From positions 2,294,001 through 2,358,000 of the forward strand of contig NZ_JBEPJZ010000001.1 of the NCBI RefSeq assembly GCF_040496035.1: DNA of 64,000 nucleotides. Reading direction: 5' to 3'. This DNA comes from Agromyces sp. SYSU T00194 (GTDB lineage: Bacteria; Actinomycetota; Actinomycetes; Actinomycetales; Microbacteriaceae). The notes under the pieces were generated by a model. That model was given only the letters and a program-made list of their open reading frames with translations. It was not told the DNA's origin and made no database searches. A program made the translations under genes and the position numbers. Below are positions 54,560 through 63,405 of this stretch, piece by piece. Position 1 is the first letter of the stretch. Each line of letters opens with the position of its first letter.

Positions 54560-56040
54560 GCGACGGACCCCGCCGGGTGGCGGCGTGGATCGACGCTGCC
54601 GGTCACGGTGACGCCGACATCGACGAGATGGTGGCGTCGCTCGTCGCTGCGGGCCTGGCCGCCGAGGACATCCACGTCGTCGTGCCGGAGCCCGAGGCCG
54701 GCGCCCGGCCGGACGGCGTCGCCGTCGTCACCGCCGACGCCGTGGAGCTCGACCGGACGTGGCGGGCCTCCGACGCCGAGTTCCTGATGCTCGTCCGCCG
54801 AGGTCGCGCGGTGCCCGAGGCGGTGACCCGCGTCACGACGTTCCTCGACCGCTTCCCCGAGATCGACGTCGTGTACGGGGACTCCGTGACCGTGCAGGAC
54901 GCGAGCCCACTCACGCGCCCCCGGTTCTCGCCGCTGCGCCTCCGCAGCAACGACTACCTCGGGCCGATCGTCGTCGTGCGACGCACGGTGCTCGAGCGGC
55001 TCGGCGGGTTCCGCCACGAGGCGCGCCGCGCGCAGGTGCTCGACCTCGTCCTGCGGGCCGACGAGGCGGGCCTCACGGTCGCGCTGGACCCCGAGATCCT
55101 GGCGCGCGAGGACCTCGCCGACGTGGACTTCGCCTCGAGCGAGGCGGCGCAGCTGCGGGTCGTGCGCGACCACCTCGAGCGAAGCGGCGCGAGGGCCGAG
55201 ATCGAATCGGTGCGTCCGTACATCCGCCGGTTGCGGTACGGGATCGTCGGCGATCCGACGGTCTCGATCGTGATCCCGACCCGCGGTGGCTCGGCCCACG
55301 TCGCCGGGTCGGACCGGGTACTGGTGGTGGAGGCGATCCGCGGAATCGTCGAGCGCTCCACCTACCGCAACCTCGAGTTCGTGGTGGTGTGCGACCGCGA
55401 GACCCCGGACACGGTGGTCGACGAACTCCGATCGCTCTGCGGCGATCGGCTGCGCATCGTGCTGTGGGATGCCCCGTTCAACTTCAGCGCGAAGATGAAC
55501 CGCGGCGCGGCGGCGGCGACCGGCGACTACCTCCTGCTGCTCAACGACGACGTCGAGGTGGTCACCGACGACTGGATCGAGACGATGCTCGGACTCGCCC
55601 AGCAGCGCGGCGTGGGCATGGTGGGCGCCATGCTCTACTTCGAGGACTCGACCATCCAGCATGCCGGACAGGTCTACACGGGCGGCGTCGCCGGCCACGC
55701 CGCCTTCGGCTGGCCCGGCGGGCGGGACGACGTGCTCGGGTCGCTCGTGACCGACCACGAGGTCTCGGGCGTCACGGCGGCGTGTGCGCTCGTCGCGCGC
55801 GACGTGTACGCGGAGGTCGGCGGGTTCACGCTCGCCCTCCCCGGCAACTACAACGACGTCGACCTCAACATGAAGATCCGGCAGACCGGTCGGTCCATCG
55901 TGTTCACTCCCTGGGCGCGGCTGTACCACTTCGAGTCGAAGTCCCGCGATCCGCGCATCCTCCCCACCGACATCGAGACCCTGCAGTCGCGGTGGCTTCG
56001 GCGGATGCAGGTCGAGATGTACTCGCGCATGCTCTTCTGA
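54556..56040 (+). CDS. GT2 family glycosyltransferase with extra N-terminal domain
   Basis: 494 aa. The catalytic GT-A domain starts near residue 235 (P-T-V-S-I-V-I-P-T-R-G-G), with N-F-S-A-K-M-N-R-G-A-A-A and L-L-L-N-D-D-V-E-V, then H-A-G-Q-V-Y-T-G-G and Y-N-D-V-D-L-N-M-K-I. The N-terminal 230 residues look like a second, degenerate GT domain (Y-G-D-S-V-T-V, F-S-P-L-R-L-R-S-N-D-Y-L-G). The start is taken as the TTG at 54556, which overlaps the preceding stop; a GTG at 54487 is in frame within the upstream gene. Sugar unknown. Confidence 0.83.
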   Translation: MSDGPRRVAAWIDAAGHGDADIDEMVASLVAAGLAAEDIHVVVPEPEAGARPDGVAVVTADAVELDRTWRASDAEFLMLVRRGRAVPEAVTRVTTFLDRFPEIDVVYGDSVTVQDASPLTRPRFSPLRLRSNDYLGPIVVVRRTVLERLGGFRHEARRAQVLDLVLRADEAGLTVALDPEILAREDLADVDFASSEAAQLRVVRDHLERSGARAEIESVRPYIRRLRYGIVGDPTVSIVIPTRGGSAHVAGSDRVLVVEAIRGIVERSTYRNLEFVVVCDRETPDTVVDELRSLCGDRLRIVLWDAPFNFSAKMNRGAAAATGDYLLLLNDDVEVVTDDWIETMLGLAQQRGVGMVGAMLYFEDSTIQHAGQVYTGGVAGHAAFGWPGGRDDVLGSLVTDHEVSGVTAACALVARDVYAEVGGFTLALPGNYNDVDLNMKIRQTGRSIVFTPWARLYHFESKSRDPRILPTDIETLQSRWLRRMQVEMYSRMLF

Positions 56041-56056
56041 ACGGCTGTCCCGGCGG

Positions 56057-57589
56057 TCATCCGCCCGAGGGCTCGAGCACGTAGACGCCGCTGATCGGTC
56101 CGAGCCGGGACCCCACGACCTCGAACCCGGTGCCGGCGATCACGCGCACGGTGTCGGAGCCGTCCTGCAGCGGCGGCAGCGGCACGTCGAGGTCGGTCAC
56201 GTAGAGGATGCGGTCGTATCCGTCCATGCTGCCGTCCGGGAGCCTCTGCCAGCGGAGCCGCCGGTCCCAGAGCGTGTCCGCGCTCCGCCGGTCCTCCACG
56301 AGGGAGGGATCCTGGAATCGGTCGACGACCGGACCGCAGTCGATGCGCATGAGCGAGGTGTACGACGACACGTCGTAGGGGGTGTTGAACAGGATTGCAT
56401 CGCCGGGCCGGTGCATGCGGTCGAGCGTCGCGCACGTGCTGCTCCAGTCGACGCCCTTCGCGGTCAGGGTCCGCTGCCCGAGCCACGCCGGCAGGACGGC
56501 GAGGACGAGGCCGGTGACCACCGCGATCGCCGCTCGGTCGGGGATCCGCGCGAGCGGGACCGCGGCAGCGAGCGCGATCCCGAAGGCCGTGAACGCGAGG
56601 TAGCGCGGCTGGTACACGTCGACCGCGAGCGCCAACAGCAGCACGGACGCCGTCGGAACCGCTGCCACCGCGAGTCCGAAGGCGAGCCCGTCGCGCTCGG
56701 CGCTCCCGAATCCGCCCCGTCGGAGCAGGTAGGCGACCGATGCGACCACGGCCAGTGCGAGCAGCACCCCGACGAGCGGACCGCCGACGAACCACTGGTC
56801 GACGAAGACGTCCGCCCACGTGCCGAGCCCCACGGGACGCGTCCCGCCGAGGCGATCCGCCTGCCGCTGTGCGACGAGTCCCCAGGGCAGCACGAGCGCC
56901 GAGGCCAGCGCGATGGCGACGGCGGGCCGCACCAGCACCGACGGATCGCGCCTGGTGAGGGCGACGTAGAGGGCGTACGCGAGGTGCGCGAGGACGATGC
57001 CGAAACCGAAGAGGAAGAGGAGCGCGGTCGCGACGGCGCCGGCCACGTACAGCACCCACCACCATCGGCGGCGCGACCGCAGCGCGAACACGAAGACCAC
57101 GCTGAGCCAGACCGAGAGGGCCAGGACGAGCGCGTAGGACCGCGCCTCGACGCCGGCCCAGGCGACCCGGGGCAGGACGACCAGGAGCGCGCCGGCGATC
57201 CAGGCCGTGCGCCGGTCGACCAGCAGTCGTGCGAGCAGTACGACGCCCGCGGTCGCCGTGCCGACCGCGATCGCCGAGAGGAGGCGAAGCGTCGCGACGT
57301 CGCCCCCGAACGCCTCCACCCAGAGGTGCAGGAGCACGTAGTAGGCGACGTGCACGACATCGGTGGAGCCGGCCATGGCGAACAGGCTGCCGAGTGCGCG
57401 CTCGGCACCGGACATGCTCGCGAGCTCGTCGTACCACGCGGACGGCCGTGCCGCGCCGACGGCGGCGACGACGGCTGCAGCGGAGCCCAGCAGCAGCGGC
57501 GCGAACGTGTCCGCCCGCGTGGGGCCCGGGCGGCGAGGTCGTTCGGCGGCGGCCGGTACCGACGGCTCCACTGCTTCCCTCACAGGCAC
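56057..57589 (-). CDS. Polytopic GT-C (GT39/ArnT-like) glycosyltransferase
   Basis: 510 aa with ten or more membrane helices and a C-terminal extracytoplasmic domain. The first loop carries W-Y-D-E-L-A, the Asp-Glu motif expected of GT-C enzymes that use polyprenyl-phosphate sugars. The GTG at 57589 has GGGAG 5 nt upstream; GTGs at 57601 and 57583 are alternatives. A polyprenyl-phosphate glycosyltransferase (next gene) could supply its donor. It converges on the GT2 gene with a 16-bp gap. Confidence 0.8.
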   Translation of the reverse strand: MPVREAVEPSVPAAAERPRRPGPTRADTFAPLLLGSAAAVVAAVGAARPSAWYDELASMSGAERALGSLFAMAGSTDVVHVAYYVLLHLWVEAFGGDVATLRLLSAIAVGTATAGVVLLARLLVDRRTAWIAGALLVVLPRVAWAGVEARSYALVLALSVWLSVVFVFALRSRRRWWWVLYVAGAVATALLFLFGFGIVLAHLAYALYVALTRRDPSVLVRPAVAIALASALVLPWGLVAQRQADRLGGTRPVGLGTWADVFVDQWFVGGPLVGVLLALAVVASVAYLLRRGGFGSAERDGLAFGLAVAAVPTASVLLLALAVDVYQPRYLAFTAFGIALAAAVPLARIPDRAAIAVVTGLVLAVLPAWLGQRTLTAKGVDWSSTCATLDRMHRPGDAILFNTPYDVSSYTSLMRIDCGPVVDRFQDPSLVEDRRSADTLWDRRLRWQRLPDGSMDGYDRILYVTDLDVPLPPLQDGSDTVRVIAGTGFEVVGSRLGPISGVYVLEPSGG

Positions 57590-57665
57590 CGATGCTCCCA
57601 CACCGGTGGCGGCGCGGGGTGCGGCTGTGGGCGGCGTGCCCGCCGTCGGAGTCAGGCCGAGCGGG

Positions 57666-58634
57666 TCAGAGCTCCCCGGCCCGTCGCCGTGCCGCGGCCT
57701 CGATGAGCAGCTGCTTGTGCGCCTCGAGCGAGCGCTCCTGCAGCAGTCGCGTGATCCGGATCAGGTCGGCGATGACGCCGAGCGCGATCGACAGGAGGGC
57801 CCCCGTCAGGAGCACCGCGCCGATCAGCAGCGACTGGATGTGGTCGCCGGCGACCCCGCCGAGGGTCAGCACCAGGTAGCGGACGAACGGGATGAGCCCC
57901 GCGACCCCGAACACGGCGCTGAGCGTCGCGAACAGCACGTAGGGCCGGTACATCAGGTACGCGCGCACGATCGCCGAGCCCGACTGGAACATGTGCTGCC
58001 AGATGTTCTTGAAGAGCCGCGACTCGCGCGTCTTCGGGTTCGTGCGGATCGGGATGCTCGTGATCGCCAGCCGCTTGTACCCGGCCTGGATGATCGTCTC
58101 CATCGTGTAGCTGAACCGCGTCACGACGTTGAGCTGGATGAGCGAGTACTTCGAGTACGCGCGGAAGCCGCTCGGGGCATCCGGCACGTCCGTGCCCGCC
58201 GCCCGGTTGACCACCCAGCTGCCGAAGCGCTGCATGAGCTTCTTGAAGCCCGAGAAGTGCTCGATCGTGGCGGTCTGGCGGTCGGCCACGACGATCTCCG
58301 CAGTGCCCTCGACGATCGGCTGCACGAGGTTGCCGATCTCGTCCTGCGGGTACTGGTTGTCGCCGTCCGTGTTGACCACGATGTCCGCGCCGTGGGAGAG
58401 CGCGTACTCGACCCCGTCGTGGAACGACTGCGCGAGCCCCATGTTGCGCGTGTGCCGCACGAAGTGGCGGACGCCGTGGGCGCGCGCGACCTCGACGGTG
58501 CGGTCGGTCGACCCGTCGTCGATGACCAGGATCTCGATCTCGTCGACACCGGGGATCGACCTCGGGATGTTCTCCAGGACCAGCGGGAGGGTCTCCTCCT
58601 CGTTGAGGCAGGGGATCTGGACGAAGACTTTCAT
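57666..58634 (-). CDS. GT2 polyprenyl-phosphate glycosyltransferase (DPM1/GtrB-like)
   Basis: 322 aa. GT-A domain with Q-I-P-C-L-N-E-E-E-T-L, V-I-D-D-G-S-T-D-R-T and N-T-D-G-D-N-Q-Y, followed by two C-terminal membrane helices (about residues 232-255 and 265-290). This layout is typical of enzymes that make polyprenyl-phosphate-linked glucose or mannose. It would feed the GT-C proteins on either side. A GAGGGAACAC ribosome site precedes the ATG. Confidence 0.9.
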   Translation of the reverse strand: MKVFVQIPCLNEEETLPLVLENIPRSIPGVDEIEILVIDDGSTDRTVEVARAHGVRHFVRHTRNMGLAQSFHDGVEYALSHGADIVVNTDGDNQYPQDEIGNLVQPIVEGTAEIVVADRQTATIEHFSGFKKLMQRFGSWVVNRAAGTDVPDAPSGFRAYSKYSLIQLNVVTRFSYTMETIIQAGYKRLAITSIPIRTNPKTRESRLFKNIWQHMFQSGSAIVRAYLMYRPYVLFATLSAVFGVAGLIPFVRYLVLTLGGVAGDHIQSLLIGAVLLTGALLSIALGVIADLIRITRLLQERSLEAHKQLLIEAAARRRAGEL

Positions 58635-58680
58635 GTGTTCCCTCGTTGGGCTCCGTGAGCGGGGGTGGTGCGGCGCGGCC

Positions 58681-60255
58681 TCACGGGACGGCGACGCCGA
58701 TCAGGATGATGTTGGCGAGCGAGTGCGCCGCCGGTACGAGCGGCGCGAGGACGGACTCGGGCTGCACCCAGCCGGGCGTCGCGCCGGCGAAGTAGATCAG
58801 GGGTCCACCGCACTGGATCGCGACGACCAGCAGGATCGCGAGCACGCCGGCCTTCCAGGCTCCGGGCCGACGCTGGGTGAGCCGCAGGGTGCGTGCGACC
58901 CCGAAGCCCGCGCCCATCAGGAGCACCGGGAGCACCGGCATGAGGTACCTCGCCTGGATGGCGAGGGCGATCCCGTTGGTGCGCCAGCCATTGTAGTTGA
59001 GGACGAACAGCGCGCCCGCCAGGGCCAGGGAGACGACCACCAGCAGCCGCGCCCGGCCGTTGCGGAGCGCCGGGGCGAGCACGAGGAGCGCGAACACCAC
59101 GGCGACCGTGGTGCCGATGCGGAGGAGGTTGAGCAGGAACTCCGATCCCGTGAGCGTCTGGACCCCGGTCGGGGTCTCGCCGCCGACCGTCGTGCTGGTC
59201 AGGATCGTCCAGGGGATCCAGTCGCCCATGAGGAAGTACCACGCCGACGACAGGCCGATCGGGGTGGTCTCGTGGCCCGCGCGCAGGTCGGCGTTGCGGC
59301 GATACGGGCCGTAGGCGCGGCAGTACTCCTCGGCGTGCAGGTCTCCGCACGACGGGTTCGGGGTGCCATAGGCGAGGAGGTTCCAGCCGATCCGCTCGAG
59401 CACGAGGGCGAAGGCGATCGCGAGCAGCGCGCCGACGATCCAGGTCCACGGCGAGCGCACGTCGACGCGCTCGCGGGTCGACCACCACTCGCCCCAGCCG
59501 GATGCCCGCGCCCGCAGGAACTCGTTCACCAGGAGCATGACGATCGCCGCCGCGAACACGGGCAGGAAGGTGTACTTCGTCACGCTCGCGATCGCCCCGA
59601 CGCCGAGCATGATCGCCCAGGCCGCCGGGTCGAAGCGCGGCGCCGCCTGCACCAGCATGGCGCGCCAGAGGAAGATCGCGGTGAGCAGCAGCAGCGGTCC
59701 GTCGTAGTTCACGGTCGCTGCGACGAACGGCACCACCGGGAGCATCACGAACACCAGGAGCGCGGTGTTGACGATCGCGCCGGAGAGGCCGAGGCCCCGG
59801 CCGATGCGCCGGAACCAGATGAGCGACGTCGTCGTGATCGCCACGGTGATCAGCCGCAGGAGCACGACGGCCTCGAACTCGCTCGCTCCAGCGGCGACCG
59901 CCAGCCGGTACGGGAAGCTCAGGAGGTAGTGGTACAGGTACGACGGCAGCCTGGTCACGTCGCCGAGGTAGCCCGACTCGGGGTCGGGGGAGGGGAAGGG
60001 CGCCGCCTGCCCCGCGAAGGCGTCGACGATGCCGACGTGGTAGAACTCGTCGTAGAGCAGGAAGGGCCGCGCGACGAGTGCGATGGCGGCGCCGGAGAGC
60101 GCGGCGATCGCGAAGATCGTCCAGAAGGCCGCGGACGAACCGATCCAGCCGGCGAGTCGGCCCGACGCGCGCTCGAGACGGTCGAGGGCCGAGGGTGCGG
60201 TGGTGGGGGCGCTCGCCGTCGTCGCGGCGGGGGCGGTGGAAGTGGGCGGGGTCAT
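58681..60255 (-). CDS. Polytopic membrane protein, GT-C type glycosyltransferase
   Basis: 524 aa with eleven or so membrane helices after an Ala/Thr/Pro-rich N-terminus. Y-D-E-F-Y-H-V in the first external loop, about residue 66, matches the Asp-Glu motif of GT-C enzymes. A second loop is Cys-containing (C-G-D-L-H-A-E-E-Y-C). Its ATG overlaps the stop of the WbbL-like gene (ATGA), tying it to the export operon. Exact family and sugar are unassigned. Confidence 0.78.
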   Translation of the reverse strand: MTPPTSTAPAATTASAPTTAPSALDRLERASGRLAGWIGSSAAFWTIFAIAALSGAAIALVARPFLLYDEFYHVGIVDAFAGQAAPFPSPDPESGYLGDVTRLPSYLYHYLLSFPYRLAVAAGASEFEAVVLLRLITVAITTTSLIWFRRIGRGLGLSGAIVNTALLVFVMLPVVPFVAATVNYDGPLLLLTAIFLWRAMLVQAAPRFDPAAWAIMLGVGAIASVTKYTFLPVFAAAIVMLLVNEFLRARASGWGEWWSTRERVDVRSPWTWIVGALLAIAFALVLERIGWNLLAYGTPNPSCGDLHAEEYCRAYGPYRRNADLRAGHETTPIGLSSAWYFLMGDWIPWTILTSTTVGGETPTGVQTLTGSEFLLNLLRIGTTVAVVFALLVLAPALRNGRARLLVVVSLALAGALFVLNYNGWRTNGIALAIQARYLMPVLPVLLMGAGFGVARTLRLTQRRPGAWKAGVLAILLVVAIQCGGPLIYFAGATPGWVQPESVLAPLVPAAHSLANIILIGVAVP

Positions 60256-61124
60256 CGCATTCCTCGGGTCTCCCAGCGGGCGCGGACGGCGAGCGCGGCG
60301 CGCAGCGCCCATCGCAGCGGGGCCTGGTACCAGTGCGGGTAGCGCAGGGACAGGTATCGGTACGCACTCCGGTGGTGCTCGTGCAGCATGGCGCGCGGGT
60401 TGGTCGATGTCGACCGGGCGCCCAGGTGGGTCGCCACGGCGTCGGGCACGTAGACGTTGCGCCACCCGGCGTCGACGAGGCGGCGGCCCAGGTCGACGTC
60501 CTCGAAGTACATGAAGAAGCGGTGGTCGAAGCCGCCGACGGCGCGGTACGCATCCGCGCGCACGAGCAGGCACGAACCCGACAGCCAGTCGGCGGTGCGC
60601 TCGTGCTCGTAGTCGTCGTCGGCGCGGTAGCGCCGGCTGAACCGGTTGCCGGGTGCGAACGCCGAGAGCACTGCGTGCCCGATGCCGGTGCCGAGTGCGG
60701 GGAAGCGGCGGGCGGAGGGGTAGGTGCTGCCGTCCTCGGCCAGGATGCGCGGGCCGAGGGCGGCGGCGTCCGGATGCCGCTGCGCCGCGTCGATCAGGCG
60801 GGCGACGGCCCCCTCGTGCAGCACGAGGTCGGGGTTCGCGATGAGGAGGTACTCGTGGGCTCCGGCGGCCGCGTCGATGCCCGCGTCGATGCCCGCGCCG
60901 TAGCCGAGGTTCTCCGGCAGCGCCACGAAGGAGGCTCCGGCCGACTCCACGACCCCGCGAGTGCGGTCGGCGTCGGCCGATGCGTTGTCGGCGACGACCA
61001 CGTCGGCGCGCGCCGACCCGAGCGCGTGGGGCACCGAGGCGAGGAAACCGGCGATGGTGTCGCTCGAGTGATAGGCGACGGTCACCACGAGGACCGACGA
61101 CCCGGGCATCGCCTCAGTCGCCAT
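60252..61124 (-). CDS. GT2 glycosyltransferase, WbbL-type rhamnosyltransferase
   Basis: 290 aa. T-V-A-Y-H-S-S, V-V-A-D-N-A-S-A-D, N-L-G-Y-G-A-G-I-D-A-G, I-A-N-P-D-L-V-L and M-Y-F-E-D-V-D-L-G-R-R are the blocks of WbbL-type enzymes. In mycobacteria these add L-rhamnose to GlcNAc-pyrophosphoryl-decaprenol as linker to the wall galactan. With dTDP-rhamnose genes in the same cluster a rhamnosyl linker step is plausible. It overlaps the ABC ATPase gene by 11 bp. Confidence 0.88.
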   Translation of the reverse strand: MATEAMPGSSVLVVTVAYHSSDTIAGFLASVPHALGSARADVVVADNASADADRTRGVVESAGASFVALPENLGYGAGIDAGIDAAAGAHEYLLIANPDLVLHEGAVARLIDAAQRHPDAAALGPRILAEDGSTYPSARRFPALGTGIGHAVLSAFAPGNRFSRRYRADDDYEHERTADWLSGSCLLVRADAYRAVGGFDHRFFMYFEDVDLGRRLVDAGWRNVYVPDAVATHLGARSTSTNPRAMLHEHHRSAYRYLSLRYPHWYQAPLRWALRAALAVRARWETRGMR

Positions 61125-62337
61125 GGTCCACGAAGCTCGGCTGCGCGTCGATCGATCCCGTGTACCTGCGCGTCACCGGCACCGTGAACGAGGTGGCCTG
61201 CACGGCGTCGAACAGGTGGCGCTTGGTCGCGTCCATGAGCGACGCGTGCACGAAGTACTGCCCGCCGCCGAGGCGGAGGTCGTCGATGAGGAACTCGATC
61301 GTGCGGCGCTCGCGCAGGTGCGTGGTCTCGACGCCCATGAGCCGGGTCGACGTGCCGTACACGTGGGGCCCGAGCGGAGTGACCACCTGCACGCCGCACG
61401 ACCAGTCGTCGAGGCCGGTCGGATGCTCCAGCGTGACCCGGATCGAGAGCGTGTCGCCCGGCTGGAACTGCTCGCCGACCTCGCGGCCCACGGCGTGCGC
61501 GACGACCTCGAGGATGCGCCCGTCGGCGTGCTCCGCGATGCCCTTCTCGGCGTCGTGGGCGCGGCGGTCCTGTTCGAGCAGGTCGCGGAACTTCTCCACG
61601 CTCGTCGCCGGGTCGCCGTCGTGCACGACGTTGCCGTGATGCAGCAGCACCGCTCGGTCGCAGAGCTCGGTGACCTGGCCGAGGTTGTGCGTGACGAGCA
61701 CGATCGTGCGGCCGTCCTGCTGGAACGAGCGGATCTTGTCGAGGCACTTGCGCTGGAACGCCTCGTCGCCGACGGCCAGCACCTCGTCGACGAGCAGGAT
61801 GTCGGGGTCGGTGTGCACCGCCACCGCGAAGGCGAGGCGCACGTACATGCCCGAGGAGTAGAACTTCACCTGCGTGTCGATGAACTCCCCGATGCCGGAG
61901 AACTCGAGGATGTCGTCGAAGCGCTCCTCGGTCTCGCGCTGGCTGAGCCCGAGGATGGACGCGTTCAGGAAGACGTTCTCGCGGCCGGTGAGGTCGGGGT
62001 GGAAGCCCGCGCCGAGTTCGAGGAGCGCCGCGATCCGTCCACGTCGCCGGACCGATCCGGACGTGGGGTCGATGATGCCGCCGATGACCTTGAGCAGCGT
62101 GCTCTTGCCCGAGCCGTTGTGACCGATGAGCCCGACGGTCGTGCCCGCCTTGAGCGTGAGCGCGATGTCGCGGAGCGCCCAGAAGTCCTCGCGGTGGCGT
62201 CGGCCGGCGCGGCCGAACGTGACGAGGCGCTCCTTCAGCGAGTTGTCCTTGCGGATCACGAAGCGCTTGCTGACGTCGGCGACATCGACGACGTCGGGGC
62301 GTTCGTCGAGCGCGATGGTGTCGGGTCGGCCGGCCAT
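61114..62337 (-). CDS. wzt: Polysaccharide ABC exporter, ATP-binding subunit (Wzt-like)
   Basis: 407 aa. The N-terminal ATPase domain has Walker A G-H-N-G-S-G-K-S-T, signature Y-S-S-G-M-Y-V-R-L-A and Walker B D-I-L-L-V-D-E-V-L-A. An extra C-terminal domain of about 150 residues (after residue 255) resembles Wzt-C, which in O-antigen exporters recognises the finished glycan. Its ATG overlaps the permease stop by one base. The presence of the extra domain argues for export of a complete, end-marked polymer. Confidence 0.92.
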   Translation of the reverse strand: MAGRPDTIALDERPDVVDVADVSKRFVIRKDNSLKERLVTFGRAGRRHREDFWALRDIALTLKAGTTVGLIGHNGSGKSTLLKVIGGIIDPTSGSVRRRGRIAALLELGAGFHPDLTGRENVFLNASILGLSQRETEERFDDILEFSGIGEFIDTQVKFYSSGMYVRLAFAVAVHTDPDILLVDEVLAVGDEAFQRKCLDKIRSFQQDGRTIVLVTHNLGQVTELCDRAVLLHHGNVVHDGDPATSVEKFRDLLEQDRRAHDAEKGIAEHADGRILEVVAHAVGREVGEQFQPGDTLSIRVTLEHPTGLDDWSCGVQVVTPLGPHVYGTSTRLMGVETTHLRERRTIEFLIDDLRLGGGQYFVHASLMDATKRHLFDAVQATSFTVPVTRRYTGSIDAQPSFVDHGD

Positions 62338-63230
62338 CAGAGCTCCTGCGCGAAGTTGCCCTGGAGCCTCGCGAAGACCCGCTGGAAGAGGACGATGAGC
62401 ACCGCGCTGATCGCGACGGTGATCCAGAGGCGCAGCATGAGGTCGTCGGGGGAGGGAGCGCCTGCCTCGGCGCCCGCGACCCAGAACGCCTTCTGGAAGC
62501 CGAGGACCGCGAGGGTGACGGGATTGCTGGTGTAGACGTCGAGCGCGACGCCGGCGCCGAGGTAGTCGCGGACCATGCCCCACGAGTACACGATCGGCGA
62601 GGCCCAGAGCATGATCATGAGCAGCACCTCGACGAGGTACTGCAGGTCGCGGAGGTACACGTTGGTCGCGGCGAGCAGGAGCCCGAGCGCGGTGCCGAAC
62701 CCGACCAGGACCAGCGTCGCCGGGACGAAGTAGACCAGGTCCAAGTGCAGCGGCGGATTCCCGAGCACGATGGTCGCCAGGATCAGGATGATCAGCTGGA
62801 TGCCGAAGTTGAACAGCGCGGACCCGACGCTCGCGAGGGGGAAGATCTCCCTCGGCAGGTAGACCTTCTTGACCAGACCGCTGTTGGAGACGATCGACGA
62901 CGTGCCGCCTGAGACGATCTCGCTGAACAGCCCGTACGCGGTGAGCCCGGTGAACACGTAGATCGCGAACTGGGGGATGCCCCGCTCGGCGCCGAGGAAC
63001 TGGCCGATGACGATGTAGTAGATGAGCAGCTGCGTGAGCGGGCGCACCAGCGTCCAGACCACGCCGAGCGCGCTGTCCTTGTACCGTGCCTTGAGGTCGC
63101 GCCGCACGAGCAGCGCGAGCATCTCCCGCTGGCCGAGGATCGACCGGAGCGACTGCACGGGGCTCTCGCCGCCGCCGGCGTTCACCATGGGTTCGCGTGC
63201 GAGGCGCGCGAAACGGTCCTGGGCGCTCAT
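62337..63230 (-). CDS. wzm: Polysaccharide ABC exporter, permease (Wzm-like)
   Basis: 297 aa, ABC-2 type permease with six helices. R-R-D-L-K-A-R-Y-K-D-S-A-L-G-V-V-W-T-L-V-R-P and the N-V-Y-L-R-D-L-Q-Y block are typical of TagG/Wzm proteins. It exports the lipid-linked glycan with the ATPase encoded next. The ATG at 63230 is chosen because the family's cytoplasmic start lies here; longer readings enter the divergent promoter. Confidence 0.92.
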   Translation of the reverse strand: MSAQDRFARLAREPMVNAGGGESPVQSLRSILGQREMLALLVRRDLKARYKDSALGVVWTLVRPLTQLLIYYIVIGQFLGAERGIPQFAIYVFTGLTAYGLFSEIVSGGTSSIVSNSGLVKKVYLPREIFPLASVGSALFNFGIQLIILILATIVLGNPPLHLDLVYFVPATLVLVGFGTALGLLLAATNVYLRDLQYLVEVLLMIMLWASPIVYSWGMVRDYLGAGVALDVYTSNPVTLAVLGFQKAFWVAGAEAGAPSPDDLMLRLWITVAISAVLIVLFQRVFARLQGNFAQEL

Positions 63231-63264
63231 GGGTGCTGTATCGATCCTCCGGTCGGGCCTCAAC

Positions 63265-63270
63265 AGTATA
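63265..63270 (-). promoter_or_regulatory. -10 hexamer of the glycan export operon
   Basis: TATACT on the minus strand, about 35 nt before the permease ATG. No convincing -35. A divergent secreted-protein gene starts 136 bp away on the other strand. Confidence 0.4.
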
Positions 63271-63405
63271 GATGCCGCGTCCTGCCCGAGCGTCCGCCGA
63301 CTCCCCACGCGGATCCGCGGTCTCGCCGACACGCGGAGGTCCACGACGGCTGTCGACCGATGGCCCGATAGCGTGACGTCCATCTGCAGCTGAGGAGCCA
63401 GGCAC

